DNA from: Strongylocentrotus purpuratus | Lineage: Eukaryota; Echinodermata; Echinoidea; Camarodonta; Strongylocentrotidae | DNA: 64,000 bases | Assembly (NCBI RefSeq): GCF_000002235.5 | Contig: NW_022145615.1 | Coordinates: forward strand, 11,882,391 to 11,946,390 | Direction: 5' to 3' | Shown: piece after piece, positions 14,401-23,487 of the stretch | How the letters are laid out: every line of letters starts with the position of its first letter | Position numbering within the stretch: the stretch's first letter is position 1 | Program-made: the position numbers and the translations under genes | The notes under the pieces: generated by a model | What the model saw: only the letters and a program-made list of their open reading frames with translations | What the model was told of the DNA's origin: nothing | Databases searched by the model: none

Positions 14401-17400
14401 CTCAGTAATCGGTGTGTTGACTCACCACTCGGAAACTAGAACAACACTCAAATTTGTCGGTCATCTTGGTTTGAAAGTAAGCTTTCTGATAGATCTCAAT
14501 ATGTAGTTTATAATATTATAATTCCACTAATTTGTCTTCTATTTCACAGCGTACCACAAGGTCCTATCCTAGGTCCTCTACTGTTTTTTAATTTACATTA
14601 ATGATCTTACACGTTCAGCTGCACCTCGCAGGGCGAAAAAGAGGGGGTAGGTTAATACACGAGGGCGGTTTATACACCATTAAATACGGTACATCGTTAG
14701 GGGCACTGAACTTATTGTGTGGACAAAATGTTTGAACCCAAGGCCATCAGGTGGGAAGAGGGTGTGAAAAGGTTTAATTATATTCTTTTCATATCGCTCC
14801 CCTACCACCACCCCTCGTTTTTTTTTCCCGTTTTTTTCTTCTTTACCTTTTTATTTCAATTTCTGTTTTACATACTGTATACCACTGAATATAACTAGAA
14901 GTCCTATTATTGTCATTGAAAATTTACTTCCAGGAATATTTCTTGTAGTCATTCTAAGAGAAAACCAAGTCTAAATGTAAAACGGTATCAGAGGGGTGTT
15001 TCACAAAGACTAAGATGGACTTTAAGTTGGACTTAACTATGGCAGGCCGTTCATGCTCCTGGTTGCTCTCACCATTGGTCTCCCAATTATGATATTTTGA
15101 TTATATTTTTTCCTTCAATAATTAACTATCAAAAAAGGTAAATTCTGTAGATTTGCGACCACGATTTGTACATCCCTTTAGAAACCAATGCCGGAATGAT
15201 TAGAGGAACTAGTGGCATGAATGGCCTGCCATAGTTAAGTCCATTTTAAAGTCGATCTTAGTCTTTGTGAAACACCCCACAGGATCTTTAATGTACACAT
15301 GTAGTGAACTTGTATTGTAGAGTACCGAAGTGTGACGTCATACTGGCCAAGTGTTCACAAAGTTGCTGGTTCCAACACAATTTTGTTCTAAACTATGGTG
15401 TGGTGATCACACCAGTCCCAAACACTGAATTTGCCCTGCTCCAGTATGTTGCTTGAATAATTTCGCGTTGAACCTCATGTGAAGGCTCTGATGTTTAGAA
15501 CCAGTAACCTGGACGATGAGCGAATATGATGTTGGCACTTCAATACTCTGTACTCAGTTTAGCTATGTATTGTTACTTGTATGTACAGTAGTCAAACCTG
15601 CTTTATAGTGACCACCTGTCTACAAAGACCACATTTTTTGTTTCCCTTGAAAATGGCTTTTCATTGAAACATGTACTAAAGGAACCTGTCTACAAAGACA
15701 ACTTTTTGCTACAAACAGGTTTGACTGTTTATGTATTACACTTTTTGTCTTTGATGATGCACATGCACATGTACCTGTAATAGTTATGTCTGATCCAATC
15801 CTTCCTCATCCCCTACCCCCACTCCCCCCCCCCCCAACAACACCCCCACCCTGAAAACAACAGTAGGTGGCGTAGGAGAAGAAGACGAAGCCGGAGAGAG
15901 TAGCTTATCCGAAGTTGGAAAGTTAGAAGAAGGGGAGAATGTGAAAGGAGAGATCGTACTCCAGGAGGAGGATGATGACGAAGATGACGATGACAGGTTG
16001 GAGGTCGGCGACATCGACCCTGGACAGCAAGGTACTTTCAATCATCCTTCCCGCCGGTCCTCATCAAGCTAGCTAGCTAGCTGCATACCCTAACTTATAT
16101 TTTGTTTTCTAACAAGCTCAATAGATGGGACCAATCGCAAAAAAAAATCTATATTAAAGCATTACGAAAATATCCCCAAATAATATAGAACATTGTGGTT
16201 TTTAAAGGCTCTCCTAATCTCAGAATTGAGCAGGCAATCCTTTATCCACTCAATTGAACTTTGTCAGACTGAATGATGTTTCACACAGACTATCAAACCA
16301 CTCGTTATGATTACCTCAACTATTGAAAGTGTTCTACATCAATCTGATGTGTTATTACATGGGCACTAACAAATTGATATTATTAAAGTTTGAGGGGAAG
16401 ATTCCATAACATGAATATACATGATAAAATCTTTGCCTTTAAATTGAAACTAATGTGAGTACATCATTCCTTACATTGTATGTGCCAAATTCCTCTTGTA
16501 TTCAAAGGGTATTGCAGGGATTTGCAAAATGAAAACCTCAAAACTTGTAAAAGGGCCAAAATTTGGTAAAAATCACAATTGACAATTTTCTCAAAATATT
16601 AAATTATTAGCAAAATTACAGTCATTTTTCATTTCAAATTTTGCACATACTTTCATAAACTCGTCTTGCTGCTGCAGATAGATTTTAAAGATAAGTTTTT
16701 GAGGGCTTGAAACCTACAAAGAGAGTAACAAGATTTGTTTGCGATTGGTCTCCTTATAATGCTTCTCATGCATCCTCTTGATTTGTCCTGTCATTAGTTT
16801 AGGTTGTTGAATTTGTTGAATATACTAACAAGCATCCAGCCATTATCAAGTTTTTGTTTCATTTAATTGCGTTGGAATAGTTCAGATTCAGGATTCCATC
16901 AGTGATAACAGATCCTGTCGTTTACATTTACATGGTTTTATTTATCCACTTAAAAAGTTTCATTCCAAATGTACATAATAAGCATCACTAGATCAAGCAA
17001 ATATTGCTGCATTTTGGAGTCTCTTTTCTTTGCAATACTGATATGTAGTTTGATATAGATTGAATGTTAATTATAGTAACATTGCTTTGCATAGTGACAG
17101 GCAAAATATTTTTTTATATTTTTCATTTTTCTTTTTACTATACAAAATATTTGGACTAGAAGATTCAGTAGGATTTGTTTTTCAGTCTTTTATGAAATGC
17201 AAGAAACGTTATCACACTGTAAAAGCATAAGCCTGATGTGTGTTGCCATTTTGAAGAGGAAAAGTTGGTCCATTTGGCTTGTTTGAAAATATACCAGAAG
17301 CACTACCCCGAAAATTACCTCTAGCGCCATCTCAGGTCAGCTGTAGCAGAATGGTTCCGTACCTTGCTGGTTCCCCAGCTGCGCCATCCGTTCTCGCATC

Positions 17401-19051
17401 GAGTCCTCTGTCTGCAAAGTGGGAATTAGATATTGGGTTACGCACTGTTGGCAAATTGACCATGAGGTGGCGCTGTGCAATTAACAGTACGCTAGGGCAG
17501 GAAGTTCATCCGTTTAGTATCGCTTTAAAAGGCTCAAATGGTTGTACTGCTTCACGACGTCTGTGTGTTTCTCCTCTGTTTTTGTAAATTTATGTGTAGT
17601 GTGACGGATCTTTGCACCACTTTTTGTGTAATAGCATTTTAACTACAAAGTGTTAATGAATTAACCATTGGTAGATTTTTCAAAAATATTTCATCTTTTT
17701 ATTTCATTGATAAACATTTGTTTATCCTCAACTTCAAGTCTTCCTCTGGTTCTGTTATATGTATTGTTTCAGAACAGAGTATTTTTAATGTTGTATGTTG
17801 TGTTTAATGATATTCTATTTTATTTTAATACATGGACATGTACAGAACATACTTGTTATGAAAACTTATATTAGGTCTGAGATAAATATGTTTGCTTTGT
17901 ATACAACTGGCAGTTTGCGGTGCATATACCTGCAGTAGATTTGAAAACCATATACATGTACATGACCTCATATTTCAGTTTAGATTACAAAATTGATTTT
18001 ACTGGATGCACTTTCTATTTTCATTATTGTAGTTTTTAATTTAAAAAATTTGATTTCCTTTGATTTGTTTGTTTGCTTTCACCTCAAATTAATTTGCTTC
18101 CTTTTTTTTTTTTACTCCCTATTATTTTGCTTCCTATCTTTTACTCTCTATTATTTCGCTTCCTTTTTTTTTACCCCCAATAATTTTGCTTCCTGCCGCT
18201 TCCCTCTCACCCAATGCCCTATTGCATAAACTGGTGGATAAAATGCTTTTCTGAACATTCTTTGTGCTTCTGTGTGAACATGCTGCAATGCCTTCTAAAT
18301 CTGAACAAAACCCAACTGTACACGATACACACAATATATACCGTTACACTTTAATGTGTTGCGAATTCCTGGGACTTCCTGGTGAAAACTTGTGGATATC
18401 GTAAAAAATTGATGGTGTTTTCACCTGATTTGGTGGACGAAAACTTCTACAGACGATGATGAACAAGAACTGGCATCCCATCCATCTTACAGTGACTATT
18501 CTGAAGAGGAGGAATCTTCTGTCGACGATGAGAACTACGGGGGTGAAGCAGAGGAACCCGAAGATGACGACGGGGAAGAGGATGTAGGTGGAGGAGCCGT
18601 TCCCATGGATGACCAGGGAAATGAGATTGTACTGGCTGCGGACTTTGACGACAACGGAGAGGTGCAGGAAAGAATGGACTATGATCAGGAGGAGAACCAA
18701 GCAGAACAGGAACATCATGTTGATTTCGACAATGACCAGGAAATGGACAATGACTACGGCCAGGCTGACCAGGAAAGGGACGATGACTACAGACAGGATG
18801 AGCAGGAAATGGACAATGACTACGACCAGGCTGACCAAGAAAGGGACGATGACTACAGACAGGCTGACCAAGAAAGGGACAATGACTATGGCCAAACTGA
18901 CCAAGAAAGGGACGATGACTATGGCCAAAATGAAGGGAGTTTTCATGATAGTGAGGATGATGGTGAAGAGAATCCTGAGACCTTGCGTGATGAGAACAAC
19001 AGGGAAAACCTTGAGGATATCCAACAGGAAGGGTTTGGAAGATACGTGTAA
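569..19051 (+). CDS. GOLIM4: GOLIM4 (GPP130)-like Golgi protein, 5' partial, 10 exons in window
   Basis: The reconstructed product has 643 residues in this window. Coding exons are 569-757, 4327-4381, 5266-5495, 6735-6875, 7844-8025, 8396-8427, 9611-9825, 10434-10554, 15864-16031 and 18453-19051. Each has AG/GT borders, and phases match throughout (0, 1, 0, 0, 2, 1, 0, 1, 1, stop). The first exon here starts in phase 0 after an AG acceptor, so the start codon and any transmembrane anchor lie left of the window. The layout is a luminal-type coiled coil, then a Gln-rich stretch, then a very acidic tail. This order, plus LRTEHEQIQEASRRDGED resembling the HEELKKQHSDLEEEHRKQGED region of vertebrate GPP130, is the basis for the name. 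GPP130 is a type II cis-Golgi protein that cycles through endosomes. GOLM1/CASC4 relatives share the design and are the main alternative. Low-complexity composition limits confidence in orthology, but not in the exons being real. Confidence 0.68.
1169..1792. mobile_element. 624-bp inverted-repeat element
   Basis: It starts TGAGTGATTTCAAGTTTGG and ends with the inverse, ACTTGAAATCACTCA, and has several internal TTAACACCAGC/GCTGGTGTTAGTG phrases. A CATT duplication may flank it. No coding sequence. Confidence 0.75.
2807..3169 (+). mobile_element. Family-A MITE, copy 1
   Basis: It starts TAAAGGTAAAGACCAG and ends CTGGTCTTTACCTTTA. Internal landmarks are GTCATGCGATTGCACTGTG, GATCATCTAGCAT, GGCGGTTTCCCGGCAAA and ATTGGTAATGAGAGCTTCC. 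Other copies in the window: 10998-11370, 40503-40913 (inverted), 47637-48038; a diverged copy near 31050-31440. Confidence 0.9.
5022..5140. repeat. Uninterrupted copy of the outer repeat seen at 30994-31490
   Basis: AAATCAATCGCAAGTTTGCA, CTTATGTACATAGCTGCGATT, ATCAATCGCAA and TTTGTAAGACGGGGCCC occur without the insertion, so this acts as an empty site for comparison. Confidence 0.75.
5151..5203 (+). pseudogene. Broken duplicate of acceptor and exon start at 5253-5305
   Basis: This stretch repeats the polypyrimidine/acceptor and the first ~40 nt of the coding exon at 5266, including TGGAGCGCTAAGAAC. The acceptor reads TTTTCTG instead of TTTTCAG, and the copied reading frame meets TAA after about 13 codons (5204-5206). 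It looks like a local tandem duplication whose upstream copy lost splicing competence. Confidence 0.85.
5569..5771 (+). mobile_element. tRNA-derived SINE
   Basis: A tRNA-like head has an A-box-like TGGACGAGTGG (5576-5586) and a perfect B box GGTTCGAGTCC (5620-5630). A conserved body (CACTAATGTCCTTTGGCAAG, ACCCAGGTGAGGTAAATGGG, GCGCTATACAAGAACTGAAG) and an ATT-repeat tail follow. It starts about 40 bp after the distal donor of the exon ending at 5495/5528. Confidence 0.9.
6268..6622 (+). mobile_element. Family-A' MITE (recombinant left half)
   Basis: The right half is homologous to family A (TACCAAATATATCAATTAGT, GGCGGTTTCCCGGCAAAATT, GGTAATAAGAGCTTCCATTT), but the left half is unrelated (GGGTGCAAAATATCCATTCA, ATTGCCTTCAGAGGTTTA). 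It has the same architecture as 50579-50891. Confidence 0.85.
6735..9825 (+). CDS. GOLIM4: GOLIM4-like Gln-rich exons (6735-6875, 7844-8025, 8396-8427, 9611-9825)
   Basis: These exons encode about 190 residues dominated by Gln. Exon 6735-6875 holds a mixed CAA/CAG run (about 6770-6858) with one uninterrupted stretch of 12 Gln, bracketed by leucines. Exon 7844-8025 continues with QQ-rich sequence and PQQP/DQPDQP motifs, then turns acidic. Exon 9611-9825 mixes QQQQ, QEQVPGQVVPDQGQ and DQGHQGNQE. Vertebrate GPP130 has a similar Gln/Glu-rich middle. The mixed codons suggest an old, fairly stable tract rather than a fresh CAG expansion. Confidence 0.75.
8470..8655. repeat. Partial copy of the 38971-39263 foldback
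   Basis: AGGCCATTTTTCGTAATTTAATC, GCCTTGTTACAAATTATTTC and the TAGGTAGGGCAAGCCATAA phrase match the DAP3 intron element, but the right terminal repeat is missing. Confidence 0.75.
9212..9576. mobile_element. Foldback MITE just upstream of exon 9611-9825
   Basis: Starts TGTCCTCATCAGCTCGAGAT and ends with the inverse ATCTCGAGCTGATGAAGACA. The interior has repeated GAGCTGATGAAGACAT and GATATTT phrases. It ends 34 bp before the exon 9611 acceptor boundary. Confidence 0.85.
9836..10088 (+). repeat. Tandem duplication beginning 10 bp after a splice donor
   Basis: Unit 9836-9949 is repeated as 9950-10088 (shared GCCTCTGACTTCCATAGTTA, TATGAATATTCATGT, CATTCCTTATATGGT, AAGCCTTGATCA). The second unit contains a further internal repeat of ATAAATATGCAGG. 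Confidence 0.9.
10434..19051 (+). CDS. GOLIM4: GOLIM4-like acidic tail exons (10434-10554, 15864-16031, 18453-19051)
   Basis: Exon 10434-10554 encodes VNAEDPRGQHNEEDDD and onward. Exon 15864-16031 encodes an EEDDDEDDDD cluster and ends DIDPGQQ in phase 1. Exon 18453-19051 continues in that phase with DDEQELASHPSYSDYSEEEE and ends GFGRYV then TAA at 19049-19051. Extreme acidity matches the luminal tail of GPP130-type proteins. Antisense reading frames across these exons are shadows of the GAT/GAC codons. A good donor-like site (AAAG|GTGAAT) follows the stop at 19058|19059 in the same phase as the downstream exons. Confidence 0.75.
10697..10845. mobile_element. Short inverted-repeat element
   Basis: Ends GGTCCGTATTCTACTT and TTGAATACGGGCC are inverted relatives, and TTAAACCCGAC/GTTGGGTTTAA sit symmetrically inside. 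About 150 bp, noncoding. Confidence 0.65.
10998..11370 (+). mobile_element. Family-A MITE, copy 2
   Basis: Very similar to 2807-3169 throughout, including the duplicated CATCTAGCATCTAGCAT, suggesting the same subfamily and recent activity. Confidence 0.9.
12384..12673. mobile_element. GGGTGTTTCACAAA foldback, copy 1
   Basis: Begins TCAGGGGGTGTTTCACAAA and ends TTTGTGAAACATCCCCCTGA. Interior has GTTGAACTGATCTCTAAGTTG near the left end. Other copies: 14992-15279, 33797-33929 (right half), 62368-62679 and the interrupted copy after 63811. Confidence 0.92.
13333..13389. repeat. C-rich and CA simple repeat
   Basis: Runs of C interrupted by A/T, then CACACACACA. Intronic, no other signal. Confidence 0.9.
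14260..14697. mobile_element. Inverted-repeat element carrying a reverse-transcriptase scrap
   Basis: The ends TACCGTAATTAACGGTGTA-like (near 14260) and TACACCATTAAATACGGTA (ending near 14692) are inverted relatives, marking a ~430-bp nonautonomous element. Inside, 14551-14608 encodes VPQGPILGPLLF and then, after one extra T at 14587, LIYINDL. Together this is the conserved non-LTR reverse-transcriptase motif QGSILGPLLFLIYINDL with a frameshift. Confidence 0.75.
14992..15279. mobile_element. GGGTGTTTCACAAA foldback, copy 2
   Basis: Ends GGGGTGTTTCACAAAGACTA and TAGTCTTTGTGAAACACCCC. A second inverted layer inside (AACTATGGCAGGCCGTTCAT and ATGAATGGCCTGCCATAGTT) makes the hairpin longer than in copy 1. 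Confidence 0.92.
15586..15728. mobile_element. Short TA-type MITE
   Basis: The ends CAGTAGTCAAACCTG and CAGGTTTGACTG are inverted relatives, and two inner copies of CCTGTCTACAAAGAC occur. Preceded by TA. Intron of the GOLIM4-like gene. Confidence 0.75.
16032..18452 (+). other. Intron of the GOLIM4-like gene
   Basis: The intron is AT-rich. The 102-codon open frame at 17279-17587 has no recognisable domain or splice context and is not called. A T-rich degenerate tandem (about 18097-18195, repeated TTTTGCTTCCT-like phrases) lies near its 3' part. Confidence 0.6.
18734..18931 (+). repeat. Coding minisatellite, six copies of a 33-bp unit
   Basis: Six uninterrupted 33-bp units encode the 11-residue pattern (D/E)QE(M/R)D(N/D)DY(G/R/D)Q(A/D/T/N). 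The pattern alternates DQEMDNDYGQA and DQERDDDYRQ-type units, suggesting growth by two-unit duplications. Spacing is exactly 33 bp, so copy-number change would keep the frame. Aspartate and tyrosine positions are kept in every unit. Confidence 0.93.
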
Positions 19052-19058
19052 AACAAAG

Positions 19059-22000
19059 GTGAATTCTCTCTTGAGTGACTGATCTAATCTAATCTACAAT
19101 TTCCTATGATTCCATCATCACACCTACTGTATGTACTGATGCAACTTATATTCCAACTCTCTCTTCGGACCAATAACTATCATCTTTGTGAAGTAACTGT
19201 ATACAGAGATCTATATCCTTCTGTCATCTCTCGTGGTCTCCCATCGACATCTTTAATCGAGTTTGGGATGTTCTGGACAGTAGACTACTTTCCTTTGCAC
19301 TCTTGAGAAATGTAGACACCCTATACTTTAATTTATCACAAATATTTTATTAATCTCTCTATTTCATACCTCTTGTGATCTGTATTTTATCCCATACACT
19401 GCACATACGGTAGTATATAGTTTGGAGGATGTATTAGATAATCAATTTCTTTTCTTAAGCGTTGTTCAGATATGATGCAGTAAAAACCCTGGCTGTCTTT
19501 GTATGAACTACAGAGCTGCCTACCAGTACAATTTACTTGTATTTTGTACGATTTTTAGAATCAAATACGACAGTACGATTTTCCTCAATAAAATGCAATT
19601 TTCCAACAACAACAACAACAAAAGAATGTCATCGGCAAAATGCCTAATCTCTCCTGTATCCTACAAGCATCTCACATCGGCAATTTGGTGATGTTCATTG
19701 GTTCCTCGAACACACCAGTCATGACGAAATCATGCATATTCAATCAATGATCCTTACAAAAAATTTCTTCCTGTATGTAGGAACTGTAAGAGGCATCGAT
19801 CTATTTTTTTTTAATACAATTTTTGTCAGTAAAATACAACTTTTGGGATTAAAGAATGCCGTTTTTGAACTCCAGAGGTTGGCAGGTCTGGACCTAATGT
19901 GTAATACACTTCACAATTTTGTATCTTATAACACAGAGGTCAGTGTATACACACAGGACCTTTGGTGCACTCAATTGCCATTCATTTACACATTTAAAAA
20001 AAACAGCGGCATTTTGGCAGCGCTTTACCACATCATATCTTAACAAGTACTTAATGGGCATGAAAGTTTTCTTACCTTTAATTGTGTGGAAAGAAGAGGT
20101 TTACTATTCTGTAAATCCAGTGCGTTGTACTAACTTTTGCTTTTACTGTCAGAATAATACTATTCTTTGTACTTGTAGTAATTGTGGGAAGAATTCTAAC
20201 ATTGAATTTATCTGAGTGCTCCTTTTCTTAGCCTTTGTCTCCTTAACATACATGTACTGCATGTGTAACATGATATTTCTCAACTTCTCACTTTTTGAAG
20301 TGCTAACATTTTTTTATTTGTGGAATCGTTGTTCACCTCTTTTAACCTTTAACATGTGTACACAGTGTGAGCCAATGAAGAAGGATGCTTGTATTTAATC
20401 CCCAATATCATAAAAACCAAGTAAAGTTGGTGAAATATATTGTAATACTATGATAGTTGAGAATGTCTTCCTTAATGTGATGGGTTGCTCATCAAAATCT
20501 GATCACAGATGACCTCACACTGGCCATTGTTTTTGTTGTTGTAATTGTTTCAACCCAAGTTTGGGATAAATGGTATTCATGAATTGCTTTCATCATCTAC
20601 GAGTCCATTCAATTGGATGGGGATTATTCCACCGAACCAGGCTTTGAACATTCATTTTATTCCAAATTGGGGCAGAGACAAATTTGACAGGAATCAGGGA
20701 AATGGCTTATGTTTAGGTCACTGTGGCCAGATTTTATTGATCAATGTGTCAAATTAAAGCGAACATTGCTGGCTACATTGAGAGTATCTTTCACTGAAAC
20801 TTTATGCATAGGAGTGTATTTATTCTGTCACAAAAGTGATCTTTATTGTAACATGTCAATAATTAAAATTGAAGGACTAAAACAAAAATTGAATAGGTTG
20901 TGGTACATTAATGTGCTTAGAACTACCTCACTTTGTTAAAAAATGGATTTGAATGAGAGCAATTGCGGTTAAATTAAACTAATTTCACATCTATTTTGAA
21001 GGACTGCTTCAGTATTATTGTACCTGTTTTACGATTGAATACAACAAATCTTCTAGTTGTTACCTGTTATCTTTCTGTAAATCTCTACTACACACAGTTG
21101 CTATCTCCATGCGTAATGCATGTATGTACTCTATCAATATTTGACTGATCATTAAATCAATATTTTAACAGTTTACGTGTGCAGAGCAAATAATTTTACA
21201 GGCCTGTGCCCCAGATTTATACTTACACTAATAACCTGATAACCGTTTGCGTGTGTAATATACATATATGTTCAACACTGTTTGTGTAGTTTCCTTTGCT
21301 ATACACATGTACATGTCCCATATTTTTGATGAACTTTCAGCTTTTTCTAGTTTCAGTAATTAAAGACATTGAATTTTTCTCTGGACTCACTGTTATCAGT
21401 GCTAATTAAATGTGTAAAATTGGTTTTCAAACCTTTTTTTTAAGTGAAATACGTGGTTTTACTAATAAAGTAATTATTTATTGAATTTGTATTCACTTTG
21501 ATTTATATATAGATGCATATTTCAGATCATGTTTTTATATTTCATCCTTTTGTCTAAACACTGTATTTTTGTTTTCTCTGTATTTTTGCTGATCTATCAG
21601 ACTTCATATCATTTGTACAAAGCCAGATGGGGATTAATTTTTGTGTGTTTCTGTTGATACTTTTTTTCTTCAAATATTGTGTGTGTAGATTACTTGGTTG
21701 AAGGAGAGTGTTACTAATTTGCTCATTAATTCATCCACTGTCTCACTAATAGAACTGTCGCATTATTTCGTTTTTTCTTTTCTTTTATAAAGCCATCGTT
21801 CTTTTAATCAATCGTACAATTACAGCTCTTCATATTACTAACCCATGCTTCATTGCTTGTTCACAGTGTGAAGCAGCCATAATGCATCATACTGTATCCA
21901 TTCCGATGCGCACATGTATTAATTCATGTTCTGAAATGCTAATTCCCAAATCCTTGTTGACCAATGCAAGCATATCAGCTATTTCGTGCTGTTTTTTATT

Positions 22001-22237
22001 GTGGAATTTTTCTACAACAAATTATCATCTGCATTTGCCTAACATTGTTCAATTGCTTCTTATGGACATTTGGATTTCACCTTTATAGACAAATTTAGAT
22101 GAAAATAATAGTATATGTTCTGTATATCCTGTATTCAGCTGTCATGTTGTACGCAGTATTTCCAATATTAGTTTTAATTAATAGGAAGTGTTGTGAAATT
22201 ATTGATAATTTTATCCTTCATCTCTCTTTTTGTACAG
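19059..22237 (+). other. 3' UTR or intron, no coding signal
   Basis: The sequence after the TAA at 19049 is AT-rich, with several short diverged repeats (for example 19903-20000 resembling 10127-10215). It serves either as 3' UTR of the long acidic isoform or as intron before 22238. I see no conserved protein. Confidence 0.6.
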
Positions 22238-23454
22238 GAATCCAGGTTGATCCAAATGCACAAGATCAGGTAAGCTAACTAGTTCATGACTATTTTATGT
22301 TGACCTGGGATATCTTATCAAATGTTTATCAGAATGGGTAGAGATGGAAAGCTTTTTCTTTCCTCTAAAAAGAATAATTTTTAAAAAAATGAAAATTATC
22401 AATTTTGAAAGAAATGAGTGATCATATTAAACTCATTTTCCTCTCATCGAGTGGGGAATAAAAAAGAAAAAAGCTAGTAGACATGAACTTGATATATATT
22501 AAACTTGCTCAATTTCACATTCTCAAATGATAGGGGGAAAATGAGCTGTACAAGATCCTCAATAATACGTGATATGCTCAACACTCTCATCTTAAAGCTT
22601 ATCTGCACTAGTTTGGCCAGGAGGGATTAGACCTCCCTGCATAGTCACTGACAGGTGGTTATCTCAGTCATCGAATCAGCTCTCAATTAACATAAGAAAA
22701 AGGGGACCATGGGGAACCAATGAGTACCGCTTAGGCATTGTTTTCTATATAGAGGGCACAAGTAACTACAAGTAGAGCAGTGGGGCTTTAAGACTTCAAG
22801 AGCTGAAGAGGCTGGGTTCATACTGGTCAAACGTTATACCAGCTTTCATGTTCTTGAGATGTGAAGTGTGCAAAGCATTCACATCACGAACAACACATGC
22901 TAAACATGTTGTTTCACACACACCTTGTGAAATGGAACGAGTCCAACATCTTTAGCAAGGAATTTTTTTTGACCATTTGCCAAGTAGAACCTGTTCAGGA
23001 AATGTCCCGATGCGTTGGAGCCAAGTTCAAATTGATATACAAATAATATACTTTGGTGAGGGTGTTAGTAAACGAATGATGCATGCACATGAGTTCATTA
23101 TACGATCTCTCCGCATTCGAGTTGAGGATGTGTGTATCTATCCCATGAAGCCGTTAATTTGATTAGGATCTACATCATATCATAAAACGTGTTATAGAAA
23201 AATCATTAGAGAAGTTTTAAAGTTTGTTATATTGTGTTTGAGATCCTTCAGAGTAGTCAGAGATATCCAAACATTATTCTTGATATATATTTGCCTACAT
23301 ATTTGCCTGGCTTTAGGGACTGGCATGTGTTCTGAGAGCATTTGCAATCATTTAATCTCGTAACTGAGCCTGTTATTCCAGGCAGTACCATGTGATGATA
23401 ATAGTTACCCCAAAATATTTATCCAGGAATTGAAAACTACATTATTATCTTCTT

Positions 23455-23487
<33 letters not shown>

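Larger units (their letters stand above)
10555..15863 (+). other. Long intron of the GOLIM4-like gene
   Basis: This 5.3-kb intron holds a short inverted-repeat element (10697-10845), a family-A MITE (10998-11370), a GGGTGTTTCACAAA foldback (12384-12673), a C-rich/CA tract (13333-13389), a composite element with a reverse-transcriptase scrap (14260-14697), a second foldback (14992-15279) and a TA-flanked MITE (15586-15728). I see no coding exon. Confidence 0.7.

Noticed and set aside
15784..16041. Ser-rich minus-strand frame
   Set aside because: Antisense shadow of the acidic exon 15864-16031.
17279..17587. 102-codon plus-strand frame in a GOLIM4-like intron
   Set aside because: No recognisable motif, no splice sites placing it in a transcript, and length is near chance expectation for this window size.
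18344..19024. 226-codon minus-strand open frame rich in Val/Ile/Leu
   Set aside because: It is the antisense of the GAC/GAT-rich acidic exon; the repeated VIVPFLVSL pattern mirrors the 33-bp coding repeat. The plus strand has splice sites and matching phases.
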